The position numbers and the translations under genes were made by a program. This document shows positions 46,457 to 57,400 of a stretch of DNA of 64,000 nucleotides, one piece after another. The notes below the pieces were generated by a model. The model was not told where the DNA came from and searched no databases. It was given only the letters and a program-made list of their open reading frames with translations. How positions within the stretch are numbered: position 1 is the stretch's first letter; each line of letters opens with the position of its first letter. Source of the stretch: JBLIRR01 sp049472395 (GTDB lineage: Bacteria > SZUA-182 > DTGQ01 > JBLIRR01); NCBI GenBank assembly GCA_049472395.1, contig JBLIRR010000029.1, positions 11,012 to 75,011 of the forward strand, read 5' to 3'.

Positions 46457-47821
46457 TTATGATTCCTGGAGTTTGTGAGTAAATTCAAGAATTATAAATT
46501 CCGCCGGTCTTACTGCAGCAAGTCCTACTTTGATGATAAGTCTTCCTTCTAATATATCTTGGGAAGTCATTGTTGTACCAAGTCCTACCTGTACAAAATA
46601 TGCATCCTCAGCTTTTCCGCCCGCCAGAGCGCCCTGTCTCCATAAACCATCAAGGAAACTTTCTACCATACTCCGTAGCTTAAGCCATGTCATTGCATTA
46701 TTCGGTTCAAAAACAGCAAATGATGTTGCTTTCTGGATAGATTCTTCTATATAGTTAAATAATCTTCGAACAGGTACATATCTCCATTCATTGTCATTTC
46801 CGGCAAGTGTCCTCGCCCCCCAAATGAGCGTACCTTTGCCTGTAAAAGTGCGGATCGCATTGATGGATTTTCCTGACTGAGGATCAACATTCAGATTATC
46901 ATTTTCACTTTCAGTTAATTTTTTGGTCGGACCGATTACTGAAAGAAGGCTCACATTTGCAGGCGCCTTCCATACACCCCTATCTCTATCAACACTGGCA
47001 TATGCCCCGGCTACTGCTGAACTTGGAGGAAGAATTACTCTCTTCTTAGATATCTCATTTTTGATTTTATTATAAAGTTCTGTTTGATCTACTTTAATGG
47101 AATTATCGCCCAATTCTATAGCAGGTTCAAAATCAATTGAAGCAGCAATGTTTACCAGAACGGAATCGTCACTATACTGGTAATTCAAGACAGTCTGGAT
47201 ATAAGGATAATACGCAGCCCCATATTTTAGATTTTCTGTACCGCACCCTCCTCTGAAGGAATCTGCATCATCTTCAGTTCCATTATTTGTTTCTATAACA
47301 TCAAGAATCGCAAAACGGTCTTTCAGCTGGCTGCATTGTAGTAAAATTTGCTGGCATAACGAGTGATAATCTGCAGCGTCGTCAGGATTCATAGTAACAC
47401 CATCAACCGGAACGATCAGAGTAGGCTCATCTTCCAATTTCAAAGAATCAAGAGCGTCCTTGAAATTGTCCAAAGCATTACCATCATTGCTCACAGAAAC
47501 AATATAACAGCTTTCACCACCATTATTAAAAAACATCTGCATACTATAGTACATCAGCTTTGTGAGAGGAGGAATAGTTATACTCGTAATATTTTGTCCT
47601 GTAACCTCAACTTCAATTTCTTCATTCGGAGCTGTTCCAAATAACTCTTCATACTCCTTGAGGGTTTTTATTTTTGTTGGTTTGTTGATTAACTCATCAT
47701 TGACACCTGCCTTTTCAGTGTAACCGATAAAAGCAGGTATAGCTGTTGAGACTCCTGCAACAGAACCCGGCAATACAGATTTTTCTTCAACATAGACACC
47801 TGGTGTTTTATAATCTCTCAT
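46457..47821 (-). CDS. eCIS contractile sheath protein
   Basis: 454 aa. The start YKTPGVYVEEKSVLPGSVAGVSTAIPAFIGYTEKAG is the classic sheath N-terminus. The C-terminus carries SAVAGAYASVDRDRGVWKAPAN, TGKGTLIWGARTLAGNDNEWRYVPVRRLFNYIEESIQKA and the FEPN-x-x-TW segment, as in sheath proteins. This is the only sheath gene seen in the window; Afp-type loci have three (Afp2-4). It is the first gene of the eCIS operon, with AAGGAAAAG upstream of the start. The sheath contracts to drive the tube through the target envelope. Confidence 0.95.
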   Translation of the reverse strand: MRDYKTPGVYVEEKSVLPGSVAGVSTAIPAFIGYTEKAGVNDELINKPTKIKTLKEYEELFGTAPNEEIEVEVTGQNITSITIPPLTKLMYYSMQMFFNNGGESCYIVSVSNDGNALDNFKDALDSLKLEDEPTLIVPVDGVTMNPDDAADYHSLCQQILLQCSQLKDRFAILDVIETNNGTEDDADSFRGGCGTENLKYGAAYYPYIQTVLNYQYSDDSVLVNIAASIDFEPAIELGDNSIKVDQTELYNKIKNEISKKRVILPPSSAVAGAYASVDRDRGVWKAPANVSLLSVIGPTKKLTESENDNLNVDPQSGKSINAIRTFTGKGTLIWGARTLAGNDNEWRYVPVRRLFNYIEESIQKATSFAVFEPNNAMTWLKLRSMVESFLDGLWRQGALAGGKAEDAYFVQVGLGTTMTSQDILEGRLIIKVGLAAVRPAEFIILEFTHKLQES

Positions 47822-48349
47822 AATCTTTTCCTTTTTAACCTTTTAAATTTTTGATTACTACTTTATAACCTGATAAGCACTAATCTCATTAAGAAATCCA
47901 CTATAATAACCTTTTATCAAAGCTTTTTTTTAATATTTATGTCATAACCATCTCCTTTAAAAATTTAAAAAATTCTTCTATTGTTCTTTCAATTCCATCG
48001 TATAAAAGAAGCTTTCGCTTTCTTTTCTATAAGATCTTTAGCTCTAAACGATTAACCATAGATTCATCCCTCACATTACAGTCATAATAAGACTTTAAAA
48101 TTTCTCACATTAAATACATGCACTCAATAAACGCAAATATGGTGCCAGAGTATAAGTAATTGATATTATTGGAATAATTCAAAGAAGAAATGCTTATCAG
48201 TGTAAGACTTTTTTGCAGTAATGTACTGACTGATTAAGGGATTATTCCCATATTACCTGAAAAATTGATTAATAAGTTCATTAGGCATTGTAAAGGAGAA
48301 AATGTAATCTTTGTTTACGGTGTAAAATTAAAATGATTCTAAAAAAAAA
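47822..48349. other. Upstream region of the eCIS operon
   Basis: No gene is seen. The eCIS promoter should lie here, but no convincing -35/-10 pair is found in the AT-rich sequence. One good Shine-Dalgarno (AAAGGAGATGG, - strand, near 47950) leads to an ATG that stops after two codons. A small palindrome TTTAC-ggt-GTAAA lies at 48314-48326 and recurs at 51191. Confidence 0.4.
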
Positions 48350-48449
48350 GCAATCACCTGTTATGGGATTGTGCGGATTATAGGAGGTAAAGAGCGGATC
48401 TTCGCTTATGGTGGCCTCTCCGGTGCTCCCCTCAGAGTCAGTTATAATA
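48350..48449 (-). pseudogene. Scrap of a giant beta-helix adhesin gene
   Basis: On the - strand this reads DSEGSTGEATISEDPLFTSY and NPHNPITGD. It closely resembles DGSAGEGTISEDPLFTSY and NPVNPMAGD, encoded within the 3274-aa protein at about 52665-52765. DNA similarity is high across about 95 bp. It is a detached, duplicated fragment. Confidence 0.75.
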
Positions 48450-49025
48450 TTAAGTTGGCGCACCTAATTTTATTACTTTAACCTTTGCACTTGATTCTGT
48501 GTGCGAGATTATTTGTAATGTTAGTTCGTATCGAGGTTGCTTGGTCAAACCATTTGGTGCATATATACAAAACCATCCCACTTCTCCATCTTTACAATCT
48601 CTAAATGCAGTTGGATAAAGAGTATTATCGGTTAACGAACTGTTAAGCTCTGTTAATTCTAATGTTTCACAACATTTGGAAGAAGCTCAGTATCCTGCGC
48701 TTTATAATTATCTTCCGCATGACTACCTGAATAAATAATCGTTGTAACACCCTTAGCTTTTGCTCAGGCCAATAACATTTTATGAGGTGTCATCCTCTGT
48801 TCATCTGCCGAAGAAATTAGCCTGGGGTCCTGGAGCATTTGTAAATGTCTTATGGGTAAAGCATAACCTTCCGAACAAAAACCTATACTTGAGCCTCCGA
48901 AAAGACCAAACCCCATATAGGTAATATTATTTTCCGCACAAAATTTTCTTACTTCAGTATCTTGCTCTGCCGGAGAGATTCGATTTTGAACGAATTTTAC
49001 ACGCATCATTTTTTTAGCCGATGTA
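48450..49025 (-). pseudogene. Aldo/keto reductase remnant, C-terminal half
   Basis: The frame from about 49025 reads KFVQNRISP, EVRKFCAENNITYMGFGLFGG and RMTPHKMLLA, the C-terminal pattern of aldo/keto reductases. A TGA at 48764-48766 replaces the usual Trp (LLAW). The frame goes on with AKAKGVTTIIYSGSHAED and LLPNVVKH, then a frameshift leads to a last ~70 residues ending KLGAPT and a TAA at 48450-48452. The catalytic N-terminal half (Asp, Tyr, Lys, His) is not present. It lies directly behind the dead eCIS leader, so it may have been its cargo part. Confidence 0.65.
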
Positions 49026-49078
49026 TACTTACAAATACTTACTAATTAGATTTTGCAGGGATATTTGATATTTGATAC

Positions 49079-49625
49079 TTAACTCGGCTCGAAAAATCCA
49101 AATACGTTTTCTTTCAGACTACCTGATTCTTGCTCATCATTTACCGGTACATGCTTCATGGGGTAAGTGTTTTTCCGCTCCAGCTCGAATATGTATATCC
49201 GCTCCCTGAGTGTAAGCGTTTGCTTGCAACTGAGCAGGTTTATCAGAATTATAATGCACCTTCACATCATCCATAGAATAGCCAGAGAGGTTTTCAATTC
49301 CGGATTCCAATTTCTCTGGTAGCCCCCTGGTGTTTTCTTTTTTCTGTAAAGAGAGGTTCTTCTTCGCTAAATAATTATCTGCCATCGCCTGCTATTGAAT
49401 GGCTTGTTTAGCCTGGGGGCTATTGTAGGCCATTTCCTTCAAAGCCCTTAACTGCCGCACTCCTGGGTTCTTATTAGCAAATTCCTGTAGCTTGTTCATC
49501 TGAATGGCTTCAAGTCGATTCTCCACACCCCCAAAACCTTCTGTCACATCACTTTTCTAATGCAAGGCAGAACAAACAGCAGATTTACTGTTGTTCTCTT
49601 TTTGCTTAACCGCACTATAAGACAT
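49079..49625 (-). pseudogene. Dead eCIS cargo gene: leader plus DUF4157 domain
   Basis: It starts MSYSAVKQKENN with GAAGG upstream. The frame then has TAG at codon 23 (49557-49559) and at codon 78 (49392-49394). Between and after them are the leader phrases NKLQEFANKNPGVRQLRALK and EMAYNSPQAKQAIQ, then the DUF4157 core: GLPEKLESGIENLSGYSMDD, VKVHYNSDKPAQLQANAY, QGADIHI and EKHLPHEA. After HEA a deletion and frameshift lead to VPVNDEQ, the phrase that normally follows the WHVVQQ region. DUF4157 directs cargo into eCIS. Several independent lesions make it a pseudogene. Confidence 0.88.
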
Positions 49626-49690
49626 ACTTTACCTTCTTCATTATTTACAACAAACACCTTACCATTCTTTCGGGCAAGCTCCCTTCTTTA

Positions 49691-49936
49691 TCACCCAAAT
49701 GGGGAATCAAGCATCATCGCTGTCAGACTGAATCCCTTTATGTGATTTTCTAAATTCTCGGGGAGACACCCCCTCCTGTTCCTTAAAAGCCTGTTAAAAG
49801 TAAGAGAGATCATTATACCTACCTTAAAAGCAATCTCGCTTATTTTATCTGTATCATCTCGAGCTTTTCTCCTGCGTCTTTTCCAATAAGCGCTCCCAGG
49901 CATGAATCCCGCTATTTTTACATGATTAATCTCCAA
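49691..49936 (-). pseudogene. AraC-family helix-turn-helix remnant
   Basis: KISEIAFKVG and FNRLLRNRRGCLPENLENH match the second HTH helix pair of AraC regulators. The part between reads YNDLSYF in the next frame, so two compensating one-base shifts disrupt the helix. Only the C-terminal ~60 residues of the family are left. It may be the scrap of a regulator that once sat at this eCIS/effector border. Confidence 0.65.
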
Positions 49937-50804
49937 ACGTTAAATTATGTTTGAATACATTTTTAACAAAAGTATTCTCCTGTATTCTTAAAACCGTTTC
50001 ATTGCAATAAATCAATGAACAATTCCTTGGCGTTGAATTGTAGTGATCAATGAGCCTTTCTGCCAATTCCGGTGTTTTGAAAACAATGTAATTACCAGCG
50101 ACATCTGTTTTGTATATTTTAGCCAACTCTCTCAAAGAATAAAGACCATACTCTGTTCTTACCTTTAATTGACAGAGATCTAAATGTTTCACGCCCAAAT
50201 CATCCAATCGATCAATCATATTTTTTAATTGTTCCTCCCAAAGCGGGTGCATGGGGACCTCAATGGTAACATTAGGGATATATTGGGTTGCTAATTTTAC
50301 TTTTTGATAGATTTTCTCGGAAAAATTAGATGCCGATACATTTATTCTTAACTCATTCATTTTATATGACGCTAAATTTTCTAATAATTCATCATTCAAT
50401 AGCGTTCCATTGCTATAAATTTTGGCATACCCTTCAATCTTGGTCTTACTCTCCAATTCGAATCTAAGAAATCTTAACAATTTTTCAATTGCCTCAACGT
50501 ATAACAGTGGCTCTGAAGAACTCCCCGAAAACGTGTATCTTACATCGCGTGTGTTTTTTCCAATTGTCTCACTCTTAACATATTTGATCATTCCTGTTTT
50601 ATTCTCATCGGTTATAGCCCATTCTGGAGGAATATTGTATTTGGGTGCGATTAAATGCTTATCAAAACAATTGGTGCAATTCATATTGCATATATTAGGA
50701 AGTCCAATTCCAGCTCCTAAATCGAATCTAAGTATCACCAGGTTGTTTGAAAAACATCCCTTGCAACCTTTTGAAATTTTTCCAAATGCTATAATTTTTT
50801 CCAT
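49926..50804 (-). CDS. Radical SAM protein of unknown substrate
   Basis: 292 aa. The cluster motif Cx3Cx2C is CNMNCTNC at about residues 39-46. A preceding CKGC pair near residues 14-17 is unusual and may bind metal. RYTFSGSSSEPLLY and YAKIYSNGTLLNDELLENLA are the usual SAM and barrel strands, as in the short standalone members. The last ~40 residues include CSLIYCNETVLRI. It ends over the AraC remnant. Start has AAGGAAAG about 5 nt upstream. There is no precursor peptide gene that I can see next to it. Confidence 0.8.
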   Translation of the reverse strand: MEKIIAFGKISKGCKGCFSNNLVILRFDLGAGIGLPNICNMNCTNCFDKHLIAPKYNIPPEWAITDENKTGMIKYVKSETIGKNTRDVRYTFSGSSSEPLLYVEAIEKLLRFLRFELESKTKIEGYAKIYSNGTLLNDELLENLASYKMNELRINVSASNFSEKIYQKVKLATQYIPNVTIEVPMHPLWEEQLKNMIDRLDDLGVKHLDLCQLKVRTEYGLYSLRELAKIYKTDVAGNYIVFKTPELAERLIDHYNSTPRNCSLIYCNETVLRIQENTFVKNVFKHNLTFGD

Positions 50805-50810
50805 TTGCTT

Positions 50811-51444
50811 TCCTTATTACTGTATATTATGCATTACCCAGGCAGCAATAGTATTTTCGGCCACAGAGCTGACCGCCCATATGGTTAATAAAAAAGGGAT
50901 AGACCAGTAGCTCCACTCCTTAAATTACATGCCTCCTTTTAGGCACAAAAATATTGGTTTTTTCACTAAGGTGAGCAATAAAACTCAACAAAATATATGC
51001 CTATAGAGAAGGCAAATAGAATACCATATTGTAAACTATTGATTTCATGAACATAAGTAAAACAAGTTGTCATTGAAAACGTAAAGGATCTTTACGAGAT
51101 TAAAAATAAGATTGCGAATCGAGCAAAAAAATTTCAATAATTTAATTAGTTAGCAAATAAATATCTGTAGATAAAGAAATGTAATTTTTATTTACACTGT
51201 AAAAAGTCGCACCTTGCTTAAGTGAGCGGAGCAAGGAATCGCTTTTCTGAGTTTGAAAGGACTATACATAAAGAAATGAGAATAGTATAGTTATTTTAAA
51301 AAAATTTTAGATAAAAAATAGATCAACAGATTCAAGTAAAAAACGCTGAAGCAGCCTTTGAATAAATTATATCACTGCATGATCATATGAAAGCGCCACA
51401 AACAGAACCCCAACTTTATAGGCAAGAGTGTTTACGACGTACGG
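50811..51444. other. Intergenic region between radical SAM gene and giant adhesin
   Basis: No gene is seen. It holds a perfect inverted repeat CGTAAAG-gat-CTTTACG at 51080-51096, the palindrome TTTAC-act-GTAAA at 51191-51203 and a likely terminator at 51212-51236. The rest is AT-rich and without coding signs. Confidence 0.5.
51212..51236 (-). terminator. Likely rho-independent terminator of the giant adhesin gene
   Basis: CCTTGCT and AGCAAGG form a 7-bp stem with an 11-base loop. On the - strand a T-rich tract (CTTTTTA) follows after about 5 bases. It lies about 210 bp beyond the adhesin stop codon. Confidence 0.5.
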
Positions 51445-54400
51445 TTATAGGTCAAATTCACTAAGAAATGTATGCACTGTTAAATTATAATCGCGATATA
51501 ACTTGATAAGTCGTGCGCGAAGTTCCTCTTTGCCTTTTAAGCCATAAGGTCGATAATACATAATAGTGTTATTTGTAAGGGTGAGGTTATCGCTATGTGT
51601 ATATGAGAGGGGCTCCTCATGATTATCATAAATCCTGTTATACTGAATACTCAGTGCAACGTTGCTGGCGATTGTAATGCCTCTCTCAAAATTGCGAAAG
51701 ATATTGTTGTTATCTACAATTGAATCCCCGCACAGGGCACTGTCCTCGCACTCAAAATAAATACCGCTTCTTCCGTTATAGGCAATGGTAGTATCTTTTA
51801 AGTCCAGCGCGCAATCGCCCATGCACGCAATCCCATGCGCCTGATTATTGGAGATGACACAATTATGGATTGTAGGATTAGCCTTAGATATCTGGATAGC
51901 TGCTTGAGCATTTAATAGTGATGCCCTCACCCCTGTAATCTGGCAATACTGCAATTTGCAATTATCAGAGCAGCCTTGCATGAATGTGATTCCTTCCCAG
52001 CCTCCCATGCACGGTGAAGAAGAGGCAGATGTAAACACAATGGGATTATCTTGTGAGCCATTGGCTCGGATTTCACCATACACCGTAAGAGAGCTTTCAA
52101 AAAATTGTACTTTAACCCCAGGATCGATGGTCAAGGTGGCGCCGTTTTCAACTATAATATCACCGGTCACAGTGTAAGGGCTACTGGCCAGGCCCAAAGT
52201 TAAAGTGCCTGAAATAGAGCCGGATAAAGAGGTATGCTCAGTTACACACCTTCCTCCCAATCCAATATCTACCTGGCCTGTGCCAAAAAAATTAGTGCTC
52301 ATTATATGCAAGTATGTGGTATGCTCACCTAAAGAGTCAGGGTGGTAGACCACTCTTACATCGGCGAATGTTCCTGCCTCCACAATTAAGGGCGCAGTTG
52401 TCTCACACCCAAAATTGCCTGTATCCTCAATGCTTAAGCCATCAATCGTAATATCCGCCTCGCCGCTGTTTTCAATATGCAGGTTCGCATATTTACGCGC
52501 TCCTTTGGGGACATCAAAGAATTCATGATCAGGGAAACTCAGAAGTATGCTATTTCCTCCTTGGGCCCCCATATCATTTCTGGAGCTATCAAGATCATTG
52601 AACAATGGATTTGGGCAGCCCGTATTTAAACAGGGTGAGCTTGCCTTTAGACTGTAGTCGCCTGCCATGGGATTGACCGGATTATAAGAGGTAAAGAGCG
52701 GGTCTTCGCTTATGGTGCCCTCTCCTGCGCTCCCGTCAGAAATAGTAGAATAGGTTGCGGAACAATTCAGTAAATCCTGCCCCTGGTTATCCCAGAGGAT
52801 ACAGTTTGCAATAATCGGTTTTGAATACAGGGAATCACTGCAACAGATGCCGCCCCCTTCACCCCCTGTTTTATTTGAGACAATGGTATTATTGTAAATC
52901 ACGGGTGACGATAAGAGGCAGTAGATGGCGCCCCCTTTAATTCTTGACTCATTTGCAACAATTATGTTATTGGCAATTATCGGTGTAGCCTCGGGAGCGC
53001 AGGAGAGAGCCCCGCCAAAATATCCTCCATCATTGCCCATGATGCTATTGTCTTTAATCAAGGGCATAGATCCGGAAGCGCACGCAATCCCCCCTCCGCT
53101 CAGATCAGATGTATTATTGGAAATATCATTATTGACAATGAAGGGTGAGGCGCCATTGTGGCAGAATATTCCTGCTCCTTCGGAAGAAGCCTTGTTATCA
53201 ATAATTATATTGTTTTTAATGATCGGTGACGCATTCTCAAGACATACTATGCCGCCCCCATATTCCTCCCATCCGCTCGTAATAGTAAAACCCTCAAGGA
53301 TAGTCTCCCTCTGTACACCCGAATTAAAGATCACCACACTCCCGTCTCCACTTCCGTTAAGGATAGTGCTCGCAGGGCCAGCTATGCTTTTTATTGTAAT
53401 AGCTTTATCAATAAGAATACTATTCTCATCATAGATGCCGGAGGCTACATTTATAATCATCCCGTCCCTTGCACTCTCAATTGCTCCCTGAATAGTCTTA
53501 AAGGGATTTTCTTCGCTTCCATCCTCCGTATCAGAGCCACTGTTTATGTCAACGTAAATATTACCATCACCCTGCTGCTTTTTTATTGGCAAGGCAAGCC
53601 CTTTTGATCTATGATCCAACGGGCCTATATATGTTGGAACGCCTGTAGTAGTAAGACGGTATAGTTTGTAATCACTATAATCATCCGACCAAAGAAAAAC
53701 GCCCTCCTCTTCCCAGTAAGTGAGGGCCCCTACACAATTACTAAATGGAATTCCGATGTTCGTGATAGTTCCCGTATCAAGGTTTATAGACTCAAAAATC
53801 TCTTCACCACTATATCCTGACATATGGTACATGAAACCATCATCAGGATTAAAAGCAATGCCCTCGCCATCATCCCCATTTCCCAATTTCATAAAATAGT
53901 TTAGTCTAGCATTTGTTTTATCAAGAATAAAAAGTGTCTCCGCCTCATCACCACCATCGCCCGTCACACCATACAGAGTACCGACAGAATCAAATGCCAG
54001 GCCAGAGATATAATCGCTTAATGTCCCAATACTTGTGGCACTACCAGTTGCCGGATCAATAGTAACCAGCTCCCGTTCACCGGAGTAAAGCTTGAGCACC
54101 GCCCATAGCAGACCCGTCGTTGGATCCATTGCAAGGCCCTTTCCTCCTTCCACTTTTTCACCTTCAAGAGTAATTTGAACTTTCCACATTGTTGAGGCAT
54201 CCATAGGACTAATTATATGCAAGAAGTCGTCATAACTTGAGATAGAATAGAGACCTTGTGCGAGTAATATATAATCATGCTTTGTGATACTATCACTCCC
54301 ACATTCGGTAGTGATAGTCATAGTCACATCATAAGAGCCATAATTAGAGTAGGTATGAGATACATTCACATTCGTTCCACTTTCACTAGTACCATCCCCA

Positions 54401-57400
54401 AAATCCCACGAAAAGCGAGCTCCTGGATAAAGACTTCCAAAAGATGATAAGGCATCGAAATGAACTATGCCTGATTTCCCAATGCCTATGGTTTTATCCG
54501 CAGTAAATTGTGCCCGTGGTATACATAAGTCAACGCCAATATATTCATAGGCCCCCATATCTGCTTCGGAGCCCTGTGGACGCTTAATTCCTGCGTTATC
54601 CGAAGAAGGCGCATCAGGTGTGCTGCCAGCGTCAATGCACGGAGATGCGGACATTAGATAATAGTCACCCTCTGCACTATTTATAAACGTTGGATCAGCA
54701 TTAATATTACCTTCTCCCGAATAAACCTCTTCAGATTCCAATTGGACGTTAGAATATGTAACGGAGGTATAGCCGCCGTACCCTCCATCATCTTCATAAA
54801 TCTCATCATAACTTCCTCCTGCAGTATCGTCCCACAAGATGCTATTAATAAATGCAAGGCTTGATTCATAGTTATAAATCCCACCACCATCATATTCAGC
54901 GATATTTCTGCTGATAGTGCAATTTGTTGTTATCGCATCGGAGTAATCAAAATAAATACCACCACCATAATAAGCCGAATTTCCACCGATAACGCAATTG
55001 GTAATGGTGGGGGAAGAGTCATAAAAATAAATACCGCCCCCATCTTCATCAGATATATTACCAATGATGGTGCAATCAGTTATTATCGCATCAGAGTTTT
55101 CACAATCGATCCCACCACCATCATAATCAGATATATTATTGTTAATAGTGCAATTGGTCATGGTTGAGGAGGAGTAATATAAACAGATTCCACCACCATA
55201 CTCTTCAGCTATATTATTATTGATGGTGCAATTAGTTATTATCGCATCAGAGTAATCACAGCAAATACCACCACCATAATCATCACATATATTTCCGTTG
55301 ATAGTACAATTGGTCATGGTTGAGGAGGAATCGTAAAAATAAATCCCTCCACCATCATAATCAGATATATTATTGTTGATAGTACAATTGGTCATGGTTG
55401 AGGAGGAGTTGTAAAAATACATCCCTCCACCATCTTCATCAGCTATATTACCACTAATGGTGCAAGCGGCTATTACCGCATCGGAGTAATCAAAATAAAT
55501 ACCACCGCCCTCATCATGCTCACATATATTATCGTTAATCATACAATTGGTTAAAGTAAACGAGGAGTGATCACAATACATCCCTCCACCATAGTCATCA
55601 GCTATATTATTACTGATGCTGCAATCAGTTATTGTCGCATCGGAGTCCTCAAAATAAATACCTCCACCATCATCAGTATAAGCTTCGTTGTTGCTAATTG
55701 TGCAATTAGTTATTGTCAGGTCAGAGTCTTCACAATACATCCCTCCACCATAGTCATCAGCTATATTACTACTGATGATGCAATCAGTTATTGTCGCATC
55801 GGAGTCCTCAAAATAAATACCTCCACCATTATCATAATAAGCGTCGTTGTTGCTAATTGTGCAATTAGTTATTGTCGGGTCAGAGTCTTCACAATAAATA
55901 CCTCCACCATCATAATGAGCTGTATTTCCACTGATGGTGCATTCAGCTATTGTGGCATCGGAGTAATAAAAATAAATACCTCCACCATCATAAAAATCAG
56001 CTTCGTTGTTGCTAATTGTGCAATTAGTTATTGTCGGATCAGAATATTCACAATAAATACCTCCACCATAATAATAAGCTGTATTTCCACTGATGATGCA
56101 ATTGGTTATTGTCGGTGATGAGCCCTTACAATAAATACCTCCACCATCAGAGGTAGAAGCGTTTTGTAAAGTAAATCCATCCAAGATCGAGTCATCACTC
56201 TCCCCACTATTAAAAGTCACTATACTTCCATCGCCATTACCATCGATAACAGTCACCTCAGCCCCATTTTCCGAACGAACTGTGATTGTTTTCCCTAAAA
56301 AATCGATATTTTCAACATAAATACCATCATGGACCAGGATCAACTCCCCATAGGATGCATCATCAATAGCCTCCTGGATGGTAGTATAGGTATACCCCGA
56401 TTTTCCTACCTCTTTACTTGGCAAGGATGATTTGACTTTTATAAAATCGAAAAGCGTTAACGAATGAGTCCCGCATGTGGTAGTAGTAACAGTCAAGCTC
56501 ACATCGTACAAACCACAATGAGAATATGCATGAGATATAGTGATTCCACGTCCACTAGTGCCATCCCCAAAATCCCATAAAAAGTCCGTTCCCTCATCGT
56601 GACTTCCACCAGATGAAGATGCATCAAAATTAATTGTCACTGAATCATTAACTTCGGTCTGATCTACGATAAACGAAGCCCTTGGGATACAAGAATCGCT
56701 GCTCACATATTCAAAGGCTCCCATATCTACTCCACCACCCTGGGGACGAACAATTCCTACTTGATCAATGGGAGAGTCTTCGGTTTCAATACCTTTGTCA
56801 ATACAAGGCGAACCCTGCATCAGATAATAATTCTCCTGCATGCTGTTTACAAATAATGGGTCAAGATTAATATTATTATCCCCGGTATACTTATCCTCTC
56901 CATCTTTGAGTTGAATGTCAGAATAGCTCACAGTAATGGATCCATAATATTCCAGATGGATTTCATTCACAGCCCCTTCCACACTATCGCCCCAAAATAT
57001 GCTATTAATAATAGTTGGTGAGGAATAGTATTCAGAATAAATCCCGCCTCCCCTATACTCAGCACTATTTCCATAAACCGTACAATTATTTATGCGCGGA
57101 GAGGAATTAATATAACAACCAATCCCGCCTCCATAAGACCTTGCGATATTTCGACTAATAGTACAATTGTTCAGAGTAGGTGAAGACTCATAAAAACAGT
57201 AAATACCACCACCGTTCCCATAAGTCGTATTAAAGCTTATTATGCACTCAGTTATTGTTGGAGATGATAATTCACAATAAATTCCACCACCACAGTGTGG
57301 CGCTCCTCCACCATAAAGCCCTTTTGCCAAATTATAAGCTATTAGGCAATTTGAAATAGTAGGTGCAGAGTCACGACAATAAATCCCACCACCATCATCA

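Noticed and set aside
15006..47821. Contractile phage (prophage) reading of the sheath-baseplate cluster
   Set aside because: No capsid, portal, terminase, integrase or lysis gene is seen, and the AAA+ ATPase, DUF4255, DUF5908-like and VgrG-like genes are typical of eCIS loci.
48450..49625. Possible recoding of TAG or TGA as sense codons
   Set aside because: Stops of different type (TAG, TGA) occur together with deletions and frameshifts in the same remnants, and intact genes in the window use TGA as a normal stop and TGG for Trp, so ordinary pseudogene decay explains them.
55567..56118. 183-aa + strand frame with regular repeats
   Set aside because: It is the antisense shadow of the beta-helix rung array in the giant adhesin; the repeat comes from the - strand gene.
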